Positions 47,632 to 59,336 of a stretch of DNA of 64,000 nucleotides are shown piece after piece. The notes under the pieces are model-generated. The model saw only the letters and a list, made by a program, of their open reading frames with translations. It ran no database searches and had not been told where the DNA came from. The DNA lies in assembly GCA_051294375.1 (NCBI GenBank), contig CM119271.1:14824770-14888769 (forward strand). Reading direction: 5' to 3'. Source of the stretch: Paraspadella gotoi (Eukaryota > Chaetognatha). Positions within the stretch are counted from its first letter, which is position 1; each line of letters starts with the position of its first letter. The position numbers were made by a program, and so were the translations under genes.

Positions 47632-50600
47632 CTCTCTTTTCAACAACAAATTTATTATTGAATGTCATAATGCTGATGAAGGCTTGAAGTAAACAAGCCG
47701 AAACATGTCCACTATAATTAAAAAATCGTTGTTACAAATTCAAATTCTTTGCTCTCTCTCTGTTTTATTTACTAAACACCGTAGACTCTCCCGACTTACG
47801 ACCGCGATCAAAACGTTTTTAATTTATTATGTCAATCTCGATATCTCGTTTTTCTCTTGTGGTTCCTCCGTCACTGCTTCTTTCTAAAAACAGTTCGCGC
47901 ATCTTCGCAGCGTCTTGTCCAGCTTCTTTCCTCTCTTCTCTCTTCGTCTCTCTCTCTCTTTTTTTTTTAGCAAAAAAATTTTTTTAGATATAATCGTGGG
48001 TTCACTAATGTAAAAAACGATGCCGTTCGTATACAAAGGTTTCTTTACGTAGGCGATTCCCGGCGGACAAGGGTAGCGAATCGGGTGCCGCTTTGGGTTA
48101 AGAGAAAGGCTCACCGTTCGATGCGGGCGCCATAAGTATGTCCTGGATCTTTAACGAGGGTAAAGGTGGCTGTAGAGTCTTCTCCCTCTCTCTCAATCTC
48201 AAATTATTTAATTATATATATGCTCTTTCTCTTTTTCTCATGCACAGCGGCTGTCTCTCACTTCTCTCTCTGTCTCTCTGTGTGTGTCTGTCCATCTGTC
48301 TGATCCTTGGTGATCGTCGTTTGTTTTTTGAAAAATTCTGATTATTTTTTTCCTTCTAAAACTTTTTATTTTGCCATTTTTTCGCGGCTTTTTTTCAATA
48401 CAAAATCCCATATTTTTCATCCGAGATTTTCGTGGATTTATTCTCTTTCTTTCTTTCTCTCTCGGTCGTCTCTCTGGTGTTTCTCTCTTCTTTCTTTTCT
48501 TATCTTCTTTCTCTTACTCTATTCTTTCTCTCTCTCTCTCTCTCTTTCATCATACACGCATTTTGTTTGTTTTATTGACTATTCATCGCATCAATGAAAT
48601 GACAATCATCGGATCAGACTGAATGCACAATCATCGCATCACTGTAATGACAATCAATTCGCAGCAGTGGATATGGCACTATCATGCGCCATGATCAATA
48701 ATTGATTATTCAATCGAATCAAAAATCAATTCCTATTACATCAATAAATTACTATTACATGCAAATCAATTAGTATTACGCTTCATATCAATTACAGTTA
48801 CATCAAACAATTCGTTATCGCATGCATTCATTCGTTTTTTTGTTTCCCCGGTTTTTTTCATGTAATTTTCTAATGATAGCTGGGCTACTGGCTCGCCTTC
48901 TTTGAGTCTTTTAAAGATTTTTTTAATTTATGGTGCTCTACTCTCTCTCTCTCTCTCACTCTCTCTCTCACTCTCTCTCTCTCTCTCTCATCTCTCCTCT
49001 TTCTCTCTCTCTCTCTCTCTCTTTTTTAATGGCAATAGCGACGATCCTTATGCTTTTTAGATGATTTTTTAACTTGCATCATTTTTTCAACTTTCATAAT
49101 TTTTTCAACTTGCATTTCCGTCAAAAACTTTATTATCTAGTTACTTCAATCACGTTTCCGTACCGGCTCACAAAATTTCTCTCAATCTATCATGGGCTTA
49201 AAATAAATAAAGATTCAAGTAATGTGACTCATATTTTTTTTCATTAAAACTCATTTCCACTGGCTTACGTTTCCACTGAAAACTTTATATCAAGCTTCGT
49301 CTACGTTTTTCGCTACCCACAACACAACAATTTCAAAAACTCAATCTATCCAGTCCAATTATGATTAATTTGGAGTATTTTATTGGTTCAAAATAAGTAA
49401 AAAGATTTTAGTAAATTCGACTTATGTTTTTCCATTAAAACTAATTTCCACTCCACCACGATTCCATCGAAATTTTATATCCAGCTTTATCACACTCTTT
49501 CCTACCCATCATAAAAATTTAATTCCAATCCACCAGCCAATCACGAGTTATTGGAGCTTTTTGCTAAGATGGGACGGCATGGACGGATTGATTGACTAAT
49601 TAATTAATTATTGATTAATTATTTTACTAATTGATTAATTAACTGATTAATTATTTGATTTATTAATACATCCTGCAGATACATTTAATATAAAAAGGAA
49701 AAAGAAGCATAATCAATTAGTAAAAACAGGTTTTTTGTTTTTTTCCAATTTAAACTCATTTCCACTCAAACTATTCATGAAACTTGATTTCCTGTTCAAT
49801 CACACACTTCCTACCCACGATACAAAATTCCAGGTCAATCAGCCCATCCACTCATGAGCAAATTGGTGTTCAAATAGTGAATATATTTTTTTGTTTTTTT
49901 CCATTTAAACTCATTCCACTCGGACGATTCCATCGAAACTTAATATCCAGCTCAATCACACACATTCCTATCCACACACAAAATTTCATTTAAATCCATC
50001 CATCAATCACGAGTATTGGTGTTTTTTTGCTAAGGTGGGACGGACGGACGGACCGGACGGACGACGGACAGACGGACGGACGGACATCATTTTTTTGCAT
50101 AATTTATCATAATTCGATTGTTCTGACATGATATAAGTGTGTGCCCGACAATATTGAGGGGGCGGACCGACGGACCGAAAAAGTGAGTTATAAAAAGTGA
50201 GTTATAGAGTCGGGATCTGCTGATAAGCAGATCCGACTAAAAATCAAGAAAGAGCAGGGGTTGCAAATATTTTAATACATTAAATACCTTTCATTTCTAA
50301 CCAATAAAAACAAATGACCAGGAAGCGAACACGCAGGGTTATTATAGCTTCGGGTTCAATCCTTTATTCTCAATTTTTCTATCGCTCCCGGTTTCGGGTT
50401 CTTCAAAAATCGGCCGCTTCCACAGTGTTCGCTTACGCTTTCCGGATCGCGTCCACATCTCTGCTAGAAACCGATAAAAAAGTAAAAACTAAACTATTAA
50501 ACTACAAACAACAAAAACAAAAGACACTAACGTTTAAAATAAAATCATGAATAAAATGTTATGAACTAATTTATAAGAAACTTTAAATTATAACGTTCAA

Positions 50601-52256
50601 GAACGTTCAAAGATCAGATGTCAAAATATATTACGGAAATTGACGATCATGTTAGAAATGAAGTAATACGTAGCTATTTACTCAAAAGCTCGATTTAAAA
50701 TCAATCGAATAAAATTTCCTTCTTTGTGTCAACAGACGAAAGCAAGTATTAGTAATCAGTAATCAGATGTTAAGCGATTGAAAATTTCTTACATTTTCCC
50801 CAAAAGAACTGATTTGGGCTCAAAGAACCTTCATTAAAAAAAAAATAATAAGAATATGCAAACGACATCGGATTCGACCGCCCCCCCATTCTTAACCTGA
50901 GAGAACAGGACTCCAAAGACCAGAGTGGAAACGAATCCGCCGATGAATCCTTCCCACGTCTTCTTGGGCGACAACTTGATGAGCGGCGTCTTTCCGAAGA
51001 AGAAACCGAAGACGTAGGCCATGATGTCGTTGAAGATAATTATCGAGACGGGGATGAGGAACCTGATAACAATAACAGCTTAAGTGACTAACAGACTTTT
51101 ATATCGAGAAAAATACATTCATTTGAAGGTAACAATTTTAAAATGAAATGTCTTTGCAAATTTTCTTTTAAAAAATTAAATCGTTCATAAACCTTTTTTT
51201 AAAGTAACGCGTAAATCATGAAGCAAAGCTAAAGTGCTCAAATATGCAAATGAGATAGATAAACTTAATGAGTGATGCATTCTATATTGAATTTTAAACT
51301 TTACCAAATGAGCCCCTCGAAAATATTTTGCACGATGAGCTGCGACTGCGCGATGACGATGAGAAGAGTCACGTGCGTCCACCCGAACATGATGAACTGT
51401 TTCAGGTAGTGCTTCTTCTTCAGGCTAAGAACGAATCCCACGAAACCGATGCAGTACAGGAGAAAGGAAATGATCCTGGGAGGTTTGAGATTTATTTGTT
51501 AAATTCTAAGTTGGGATGAAATAATAAGATCGTACGATGCACGGATGCCAGTGACAAGAGTCCATCCCACCTGTGAAACCTCACGAATGGGTCCAGATAG
51601 TAGGTCTTTCGCAACAACATCCCGAAGTAGTCGATGGTCGACTCTCCGTAGAAATAATAGTTAGAGGAGAAGAGGAAATACCAGGACAAGACGCGGAACC
51701 AGGGGAGATTGTAACTTCGGTACACCTATCATCCAAAACGTTGGGCATTAAAGATTAGAGTATGCGCTATTATCATACAACGACATCAAATTTAGGGCGT
51801 ATTAAATATATTTTTCTCTCTCTCTCTCTCTCTCCCTCCCCCAACCGAGTAAGCAATGGTGATGAGCTCGTGATAACACTTGATCTGAATGAGGAGGATG
51901 AGGAGGACGAGCGCGAGCGGCCCCAAGTAGATGATCAACCCGAATCCGAAGATGAGGACGAGAGAAGAGATACCGCGGACGATCCAATTGCGCCATCGGG
52001 GCGGGAGGTCCTTGATGGCGTTGTCGAGGACCTCGGCCGTGGCGTCCGAGGCTTGGGGAAGGTCCACGGGAGCCTGTGGGAGGGCATCCACGTCGGAGGC
52101 GTCGTCGCCGGTGTCGGCGCCGCCAGAATCGCGGGCGGCGTCGTCGCCGACTTGGCGGAGATGACGGTGGCGGAGTTCCATGGGAGGAGGAGGAGAAGGG
52201 GTGTCGCAAGAGGGGGAAGTGTTGGAGGCGTGTGCTGAAAGAGGCTCGTTCTCCAT
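41834..52256 (-). CDS. CDS1: CDP-diacylglycerol synthase (phosphatidate cytidylyltransferase)
   Basis: Six exons, 52256-51846, 51725-51571, 51475-51305, 51062-50897, 42983-42542 and 42004-41834, give about 504 residues (human CDS1 461). The enzyme makes CDP-diacylglycerol from phosphatidic acid and CTP in the ER membrane, feeding phosphatidylinositol and cardiolipin synthesis. Hydrophobic segments match the multi-pass family topology, for example [14 protein letters not shown]. Diagnostic blocks are [20 protein letters not shown] and [20 protein letters not shown]. The PROSITE-type signature [18 protein letters not shown] followed by FMDRFD is intact. The symbol stands for the CDS1/CDS2 family; I cannot tell these paralogues apart. 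The tail after [10 protein letters not shown] is Ala-rich and unlike vertebrates. Intron 4 spans about 7.9 kb and is packed with repeats. Confidence 0.96.
43670..44180. repeat. AT-rich simple-sequence region (AATCAATTAATT type)
   Basis: Degenerate runs built from TCAATTAA and ATCAATCA units, at about 43670-43890 and again at 43990-44180, in the large CDP-DAG synthase intron. It looks like an old expanded simple repeat. Confidence 0.7.
44260..44640 (+). mobile_element. Penelope-type repeat fragment with hammerhead ribozyme core, copy 1
   Basis: The fragment contains TCTCACCACTTTGTTGGAAA, a CT tract (44461-44505), then a hammerhead core. CTGATGA is at 44547-44553, stem II is GGCTTG (44555-44560) with CAAGCC (44568-44573), then GAAA at 44574-44577 and CATGTC at 44578-44583. 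Copies 2 (about 46070-46410) and 3 (47565-47770) share the whole order of blocks. Conserved residues of the type I hammerhead are all present here. No reverse transcriptase is visible nearby. Confidence 0.7.
46070..46410 (+). mobile_element. Penelope-type repeat fragment, copy 2, core damaged
   Basis: Same block order as the 44260 copy. The ribozyme core reads CTGAGAAGG instead of CTGATGAAGG (from 46316), and stem II is GGCTG...CAAGCC, so it should not cleave. Many single-base deletions relative to copy 3 suggest uncorrected sequence. Confidence 0.65.
46440..47170. repeat. First copy of a local duplication
   Basis: The block matches about 47900-48620 in order and in long stretches, for example GGGTTCACTAATGTAAAAAA, GGCGCCATAAGTATG, CATCTGTCTGATC and TTTTTTTCAATACAAAATCC. 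It continues from the Penelope-type fragment next to it, so the duplicated unit is about 1-1.5 kb. Small indels separate the copies. Confidence 0.8.
47190..47530. other. GC-rich island of unknown origin in the large intron
   Basis: About 340 bp of clearly higher GC content than the AT-rich intron around it, ending at the N gap. A stop-free reading frame runs through most of it on the minus strand. I do not recognise the product, and the frame runs into the gap and a CT tract. It could be part of a retroelement, a misplaced fragment or a contaminant. Confidence 0.5.
47531..47555. other. Assembly gap of 25 Ns
   Basis: Lies exactly between the two halves of the local duplication, inside the large CDP-DAG synthase intron. 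Three other gaps exist: 5143-5152, 25263-25273 and 25382-25391. Confidence 0.99.
47565..47770 (+). mobile_element. Penelope-type repeat fragment with hammerhead ribozyme core, copy 3
   Basis: Begins right after the N gap with TCTCACCACTTTGTTGGAAA and a CT tract. CTGATGA is at 47673-47679, followed by GGCTTG/CAAGCC, GAAA and CATGTC. The core is identical to the copy at 44547. Only the flank pairing for stem I differs by small indels. Confidence 0.7.
49060..50240 (+). mobile_element. Non-autonomous DNA-transposon-like repeat, copy C
   Basis: Contains the family blocks in several partial rounds: ATTTTTTCAACTTGCAT types, ACTCATTTCCACTCG, CCAGCTCAATCACACAC, then a GGACGGACGGACGG run. It ends in the hairpin GTCGGGATCTGCTGATAAGC followed by AGATCCGACTAAAAATC. 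The internal part is repeated three times, so this may be a nested or tandem insertion. Smaller fragments lie at about 45050-45100, 45640-45690 and 63930-64000. Confidence 0.65.
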
Positions 52257-52627
52257 CGTGACTTGGACAGTTTCAATGCTTTTTATTTTTTATTCCTTCT
52301 AGTTTTTCAATGTAGTCTTAAGAGTTTTCGATGCGCTTTGTTTTTAATAATCATCATTTCTCCCCCGTCGGTCACATCGTCACTTAAGATTCGCGACGAA
52401 TCCACTCGACTGGAAAACGAGAGTAAAATAACTTAATCTCCGACTAGAAATTGAATAACGGGATAACAATTTTAGTTCAATTGTACAAATGTATGCTATA
52501 TTAAAAGTCAAGTATGACTAAAATTGAATGAAACAGATAAAGATGAGGTGATTAAAGATATCACAGAGCGACAAGAGAGCCTCTGCAGCCACCGCAGCTT
52601 CTGCAGCCGCCGCTCATCCTCTCGTCC
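52257..52627. other. Short intergenic, CDP-DAG synthase upstream / TRAPPC12 downstream
   Basis: 371 bp. I see no coding frame or repeat. It must hold both the CDP-DAG synthase 5' region and the TRAPPC12 3' end unless the two are co-transcribed. Confidence 0.5.
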
Positions 52628-54474
52628 TCACGCCACCTTCAAACAGTGGGCGCTGACCGAGTCCGCCTTCTTCGCCGCCACCGTCTCTAACAACTCTTTC
52701 TTCTTGACGGCGGCGTTGGAGGATTCCAGATCGTAGAGAGTGGAGAGGTTGAAGACGACGCCGTCGTGAAGCGTCGCCTCGTCGTCGGCGAGACTCTTGA
52801 GGGACGCCAACGCTTCCTGCAAGCGTCCAGAGTAAACGAGACAGATGGCCAGATTGTTGGCGGCGACGGGATCGTCCGGTCGGCGGGAGAGCGTTTGCCG
52901 GAAATGACGGATGGCTTCGCCGAAGCGTCCGGCACCGACGTCGAGGAAGGCTTTATGATCGGAGGCGCGGACGGCAGCGTCGGCTCCGACCCGTTCGGAT
53001 TCGGCGAAATACTCGGCGGCGGCGCCAGCGTCGCCGTGAAGCAACAAGAGTCGGCCGACGCCAGAGAGAACGGCGGATCGGCGCTCGGCGTCGATTTCCG
53101 CGGCGGCGATGGCGGAGTAGACTTTGACGGCAGAGTGGATGTCCTTCGCTTGAACGAGGACGTTGGCGATCGAGTGGAGAGTCCGGAGTCGTCGGGCGCG
53201 AAAGACGGAGACAATTTCGAGCGGATTGTGTGAAGATAGATTATTGTTGTTGTTGTTGCTGTCGCTTCCGTCGGCGCCGAATCCTTTCTCCAAGTTTCCC
53301 ATCATCTCCTCCAAGACGGCGACGATTCCGTAGAGACGGTCCAGCGCTTCGTCCGGTCGACCCACTTGAGCCGGAAGTTCCGCCCACAACAGACGGAGAG
53401 AGAACGGGACGAGGGACAAGAACCGTTGGCTTCCGGCTTCGGATCCTTCTTCGGCCGATTCCGATTCAGGCGCCGAGAAATCTCGGTACATGTCGGGGCG
53501 ATCGAAGTCCCCGAAGGCCTCCATCTCGGCTTCGGCGACGGAGAAGAGGAGCGACTTGAACATCAACGCCAAACGCGTCGTCCACAGCTGGAGAGACTGA
53601 GACGTGTGGACGGAGGGTCGGCCGAGGGCGTCGACGCCTTGGCCCGCGGCAGAGAGAAGGCGACCGGTGAGTTGAAGAGCGGAGCGGAAATTCTCGGTGG
53701 AGACGAGGAGACGAAGTCCGGAGGCGTCTTGGGAGACATCGTCCACGGAGAGAATCTTGAGGAAAAATGAAGAAATAATTTAACACTCATACTATTACTG
53801 CTCTCGGCGAATACCATCCGAGTCACGGATCCGTTTCTGGTTCCGATTCCATCTGCAATGCAACTATACAATAGAATAAAAATATAATTTTATTACGAGT
53901 TTGATTTAGAATATGCAACATGCAAAAAAGACTAAAGATCTAAGGGCAAAGAAATGGATGGATTTTTATCTTCTTACCTTCTCCCTCTCGATCGACACGC
54001 GTCCCTCGCGAAAAAGCTTCAACAGAGGATCCTCTAAAGGCTCCGCCAACAGAATTCCCGGCATCGTCCTTTCCGGCGCCGTCTCCTCCGCTAAGGCGCC
54101 GGCCCGAGACGACAATATAGCCGCGCGGGTCGATTCAGTCGGAATCCAGCATGTGGTTTCCAGAGCGATGACGTCCATCGGCGACTCGGAAGACGGCGTC
54201 ATTTTATTCAACGCCGCAACGTCGACGAGTTCCAAAGCCCGGTCTGACCCTTCGTCGGTCCGCAAGGACGGAGTCTGTGCCAAAAAGTCAAAGTCAGCGA
54301 CGAGTTCCGATGCGGCGTCGTTAAAGTAAGAGGAGATGCTGCGGACGGCGCCAACAGTGGGAGGATCCGCGTCGGCCGGTGGGTCCGGCGATCTTGCGAG
54401 GGAAAAAAAGTGAAACTTACCACAAGAGAGAATTTGAAGCGATACTTGATTAAAACTCACCCCGCATCGTTCAT
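52628..54474 (-). CDS. TRAPPC12: Trafficking protein particle complex subunit 12
   Basis: Three exons, 54474-54461, 54392-53978 and 53755-52628, give 518 residues; the human protein is longer (735). TRAPPC12 is a TPR protein of the TRAPPIII tether in ER-to-Golgi transport and also acts at kinetochores. Exon 1 encodes only MNDAG, and the splice ERE-K|ILSVDDVSQD restores the frame. Family blocks are TMPGILLAEPLEDPLLKLF, LSVDDVSQDASGLRLLV, ALQLTGRLL, SQSLQLWTTRLALMFK and FDRPDMYRDF. TPR helices follow, including FGEAIRHFRQTLSRRPDDPV with AANNLAICLVYSGRLQEAL. The ending SVSAHCLKVA matches the human QCLKLA. The N-terminal acidic region is short compared with vertebrates. A 400-bp upstream ORF on the other strand is a shadow. 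Confidence 0.95.
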
Positions 54475-54932
54475 CTTTACGAGAAATCGTAATTCGTTAT
54501 CGGATTTTCAGTTAAGATTTTTGGTTCATGGAAAAAAAAAGTCTCAGAGAAATCTTTTAATTTTCTGTCGAAAGAAACGTAAAAAAACAATGAGAGAAAC
54601 GAAAGGCGCCTTTTTTTGCTTGTTTATTCAAATTCCAATGATTTTTCAACAAGAAGAAAAATGAACTCGGTCGATAAAAAAAAGCAGAACGTGCCGAAGA
54701 ATATGTCGCATCAAGGAATTCATTTTACGAAACCAGGAAATGATCCGCCGAGTAGTTACCGACAATAAAATTATCAGAATTTGAATTATTTATAAACTTT
54801 TAAGATTCAATTACTAATTCAAAAAAAAAAAAAAAAAAATATAACGAACGAACAGGCCTAAAAAAAAAAGAATAAAAGGAAGAAGCGAACTCGACGGATC
54901 AAACTCTCTCCCCCCCCCCGAGCAAATCTTCA
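54475..54932. other. Intergenic, TRAPPC12 upstream / ATP1B downstream
   Basis: About 460 bp, AT-rich with poly-A runs (around 54820-54870). No gene is seen. Confidence 0.5.
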
Positions 54933-57063
54933 TCAATCCCGGATTAATAGTTCGAAGGTGACCCTCCCGTCACCCTTCAAGTGTCTGGCCTCCTTGATGT
55001 TGGCGGCGTTGTCGGGGCTGCAGACGACCTGCACCAGGACGTCGCGGGTCACGTTGGTAAACTTGACGAAGACGAGCGGGCTGAGGTAAGGTTTTTGCCC
55101 GAAGTAAGGGAAGTAAGTCAGGTTGAATCCCTTTTGCGGAAAGTAGTTGACGTGGCCGATGTTGTCGACGTCCGCGTACCAGGCGCCTTTTGTATGTCGG
55201 GTCGGACGAGCGTTTTGAGGCGAAGAAGAAGAACAACAACAACAGAGTATAAACTAACTCAAGAAGCTCAAAGGTTTATTTTTTTAGATATTTAGCTACG
55301 GTATTAAACTTTGCCATAACTAAACTTTATCATTCTAGTTTCTACCGAAAATTTCGATCCAGAGTTAACTAAGAAACTATTTGCTATCATTAGTATCATT
55401 ACCCCTGGAGCACCTTATTTCAGAAACTATTTCCGACCACCGTTTTAGAATCTATGTATTTTCCACCATTAGACATAGTTTGCTATCCCTCCACCGGCCC
55501 GCCTCAAAAAGCTCGCGACAGGCGGTTCACAACCTTGGCAAGAGATTTCCAAGAAATCCTTGTCCGATCCTGGTTTCAAAGTCGGGACAAACTCGAAGAT
55601 CCTGTTGAGTTTAACGGCGACGCAGGGTTGACCGCTTGGAAAACCGAAGGTCTGGTTAAGGCATTCAGCGACCACGTCGGGCATGGAGTCGACGAGAAAC
55701 CGGCACGACCGGAGGGTGCGCTGATCGAGAAGGCTGGCTTGAAGGCGGCGTGGGGACATGGCAAAGTGGTGCGACGGGTACGTGGACAGAAGAGAACCAT
55801 TTATATAAATTTATTTAATTTAGAAAATACTTAATATAATATATTAACCCTAAATTCGTAAAACTACAACAGGCAAACGTTATTTTTCAACACTCATATT
55901 CTCAAAAGACCACGCCCCCCCTTCTGTCCACGACGACGACAACAACCATTGAGGCCGGAGCAGTCCTCCATCATCTCTTGCCCGCTGCGGTAACCCGGGC
56001 CTCGATCCTCCAACGCCGAAGGAGTCGCGAGAAACTCCTCGAAATCCTTGACGTAATCCGCGTAAGACTCCGGATCCGAAGCGCTGAACGAGATGAGGGT
56101 CCGCTCCACGTCGGATCGAGGGCGAAACCCCATCCCGGGGTTTTGAGGCAGGATCGAGTAGTTGCCTGGGTTCGTGGGGGGGAAGAGGGGAAAGGAAAGC
56201 AAAAACGGGGGGGGGGAAGATTGGAAAATGAGGATTGAAAAGGAAAAAAAGGAAGGAAGGAAAAAAAGGAAGGAAGGAAAAAAAGGAAGGAAGGAAAAAA
56301 AGGAAGGAAGGAAAAAAAAGAAGGAAGGAAAAAAAGGAAGGAAGGAAAAAAAAGGACGGAAAGAAAGAAAGGAGATAAGGAGAGGAGATAAGAAAGAAAA
56401 AGAATAGAGAAGATGAAAACAAAAGAGGCGAATAATTTGAATCACTGAGAGCTGTTTTGTGAACTAATACTTTAAAAATAGAGATGGTGTGGCAGCAAGA
56501 CTTAAAGCTGCCTCAGTGCCTCACTGCTCTCCGTCCTCTGCCTCGTCTCAATGGCTGAGCAGGCTAAATCATCTCATTACAACCGCGCGTCCCGGGTTCA
56601 ATCCCTGGGTATCCCGGTTCTGTCTTAAATGTGACGGAGCCGGTCTAAACATGCCAATGACAGGAGGCGGTCACTGAGGGTCCGCAGCGCCAACGCCAGT
56701 TAGTGAGATACCCCGCGCTACGGGTATCACAGGCATTCCTCCCGTTGCCATAATGGATCCATTTACATGATTAGCTTAACACTTAAACTCACTGGAACCA
56801 ATAATAGCCCAATCTCCCCCAAACCCCCACCCGCCGTGAAACGTGCCGACGAGAGTTGGCGCGATGTCGTCGGTGAAGTAAGCGAGAAAGACGTTGAGCA
56901 GAAAAGCGAAGAAGGCGGCGAGGCAAGAATAATAGACGAGATAGAAGAGGCCAATTTTGGCCCAAGATTGAGGAGTCCGAGTGAAGAAGGCACCAGTTTG
57001 GCCATCGTACACGAACCGGACGAAACCCGATCGGGACGAAGGCTCCGACTCCGATTTGGACAT
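54933..57063 (-). CDS. ATP1B: Sodium/potassium-transporting ATPase beta subunit
   Basis: Four exons, 57063-56793, 56165-55947, 55737-55534 and 55186-54933, give 315 residues (human ATP1B1 303). The beta subunit is a type II glycoprotein needed for folding and surface delivery of the Na,K pump alpha chain. A short cytoplasmic N-terminus (FVYDGQTGAFFTRTPQSWAK) precedes the membrane helix (IGLFYLVYYSCLAAFFAFLL). The ectodomain has the family block NPGMGFRP. All six cysteines of the three disulfides are present: MMEDC, RSCRF, AECLN, GQPC, EISCQ and QVVC. The QPCVAVKLNRIFEF block and YFPYFG are also conserved. Candidate N-glycosylation sites include NYS, NAS, NQT, NLT and NVT. A GAAGG-type tandem repeat and a SINE sit in intron 1. 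Confidence 0.96.
56240..56380. repeat. GGAAGGAAGGAAAAAAA tandem repeat
   Basis: About seven imperfect copies of a 17-19-bp purine unit in ATP1B intron 1. It is stop-free on both strands, which creates spurious KKGRKE and FFPSFL frames. Confidence 0.9.
56482..56757 (+). mobile_element. tRNA-derived SINE of a different head, same body
   Basis: The head has a perfect B-box (GGTTCAATCCC) in CCCGGGTTCAATCCCTGGG and an A-box-like TGGCTGAGCAGG. The body aligns with the 36331 element over about 120 bp: TAAACATGCCAATGACAGG, GGCGGTCACTGAGGGTCC, GCCAGTTAGTGAGAT, and the end CTCCCGTTGCCATA. The heads of the two families do not align. It lies in ATP1B intron 1. Confidence 0.75.
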
Positions 57064-58173
57064 TTTCTTTTTTTTCTTTCTTTCTTTCCCAAGTCGTCGG
57101 AAGTCAAGAAATACTAATACTGTCGTTAGTTCAAGTTATTATGAATATAATAATAGTTTAAATATTACTGATCATACGGAATACGGACATGCAATCAAAA
57201 GATTAAGAGAAATTCTTGACTCCGACGTGAAGTTGGGAAAGCAATAATAAAACAGAAGAGATAAGCGGGAGATTCTTGGATACGGATCAAAATCGGCGGA
57301 TGTTACCCACTCAGTGCGAGAGAGATCTTTGGATTCTGGAGCCAAGTGAAACTGAAACTCGAATTTATCTGCGTCCAGGGTAAAGATATAAGCTTTTAAT
57401 GGTCGACAATAAGTAGGACAAATTGATGAGGCAATTGCGACAAAGCTGTAAGGGATCGTCAACTTTCCAACTAAATTGATTGTAATATCTGCTATCTTAA
57501 CTAATTTTTTCCCCCTCCTAAATAGGGCTGAACTATATCGTTTGAAAGTTGATTAAATACAAAAGATTTAAACTGAAAGAACCTCTTCATTGACCGAAAC
57601 GAAACGTAAGGTAAGTCCTAAAAATAGTTTTCGCCGAATCCCGAAAGAGAGCGCTGAAGTTAGAACTACGAAATGCGTCTTCGTCATCTTCTGAGTTTGT
57701 GGGCGTCGATCGATGGATCGCATCCGTCGTAATTAATTTTAAAAAAACCTTTAAAGATTAAAAGGAAGTGACAAAGCAATTGTATGCACACAAAAACACG
57801 TCATGTAAGGGGCGAAGAATAAACGTTTCGAATATCAGATCATAATCAAAACTAAAGCTTCGTGGGTAAAAACTACATAAAACTTTCGAAACTTAAAAAA
57901 AAAAAAATTAATATAAATTTGATTAAAATTTCATTTAATCGTAATTGCAGAAATTTAATTGCTTCAGTTTGTTATCTTTAGTCGATACGATTATCAATTA
58001 TCATTAATTAATAATTATGACAAAAATAATTCATCGAGAAAATTTTTTTCACCAACCAGCAAAAAAAAAAAAAAAAAAAAGAGAACTAAACAATTTTAAC
58101 CACAGAGTCATGATTTAAAAAAAAAGTTAATACCTATTGCCAATTAAGTAATATTAATTAGTAACGACGGTCC
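57064..58173. other. Intergenic, ATP1B upstream / TMEM39 downstream
   Basis: A 1.1-kb spacer with poly-A runs near 57895-57910 and 58060-58080. The GC-richer part at 57240-57480 has a short open frame (CRPLKAYIFTLDADKFEFQF) that I cannot relate to a family and do not call as a gene. Confidence 0.5.
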
Positions 58174-59293
58174 TCAAGTCCCACCGTCTGTTCCGTGCTG
58201 CGGTACCAGATACGCCAACCCGGCCCCGCCTCCCCTTCCGTTCTCCGCCACGGGACCGCATCCCACGACCCCGATGGCTCCCGCGGCCATCCCTCCTCCG
58301 CTGACCCCGCTGGCACCCACGGGCGAGCCCGAGACCCCGAAAGCCGCCGCGGCTCCCCCGCCCGAACCCTCGGCGGCGTCCTTGTAGGCCTTTTTCAGCA
58401 CCATCCTGTCCCGCAGCAGTTTAAAGAGTATGTAGTAGTTGGAGAAAAGAAGAAGAGAGATGGCGAGCACGTGGTTCCATTCCACCGAGACCAAGAGGAT
58501 GACCAGCTGGTGGAAGATCATGATGAACGTCACCGTCAGCATGCAATGGAGGATCCGCAGCGGCTCGTGGAACAGCAGGTAGAACCGGCCGTGGGTGTGG
58601 TTGCCCGGCTCGGCCGAGTTCTGTTGGCCCTCTGATCGGAAGAGGCCTCGCACGTGCTTGACCAAGACGTTCTTGGGCCAGATCTGCAGATCGGACCACT
58701 GATGGTAAGGGATGTGAACGTTGCGGTTTTCGAGGCGCCGCCAAGAGCCAAGATGCAGCGCCACCCGGTGCAGCCAATCGCAATAAGGTGGCGGGAATTG
58801 GTGGGCGGCGAGAAGAAGCATCGTGTTGACCCAAACGACGAAGGTTTGCTGCGCCGCCCAGAAGGTGTCGTAGTGGACAAAAGATTGGGCGAAACAACAG
58901 GGGATGAGGCCGACGTAGTAGGCGCACAGCATCGACGTGAAAAGAACGTATTTTAGCCTAAAAAAAAATGAGAACATTTAGTATAAGGCAATTCGTAGTG
59001 GGATTTACAAGTGAATTTCTTATTTTTATTTGACAATTTTTCGATGTCTCTTCAACAACTATTGAGGACATTGATATAAAGTTTCGTTTATTCTTTTCTC
59101 TTCTTTCTTCTTTCTCTTTCACTTCTAATACTTTTATTTAATTTTCCTGTCTCTTTTTGATATTATTTTTCTATTATTCTTTAACTTTTCTTTCTCATAT
59201 TTTCTTCTCTCTCTTTTACATGTTCCTTAATTCTTATTTTTTTTCCTTCAATTTTTTAAAATTTTATTTTCATTTTCTGATTGTTTCTAACAG

Positions 59294-59336
<43 letters not shown>

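Noticed and set aside
53800-53852. Extra small TRAPPC12 exon (GIGTRNGSVTRM)
   Set aside because: It has a plausible acceptor, but joining it to exon 2 shifts the frame or hits a stop. Skipping it joins REK to ILSVDDVSQD in phase and matches the family.
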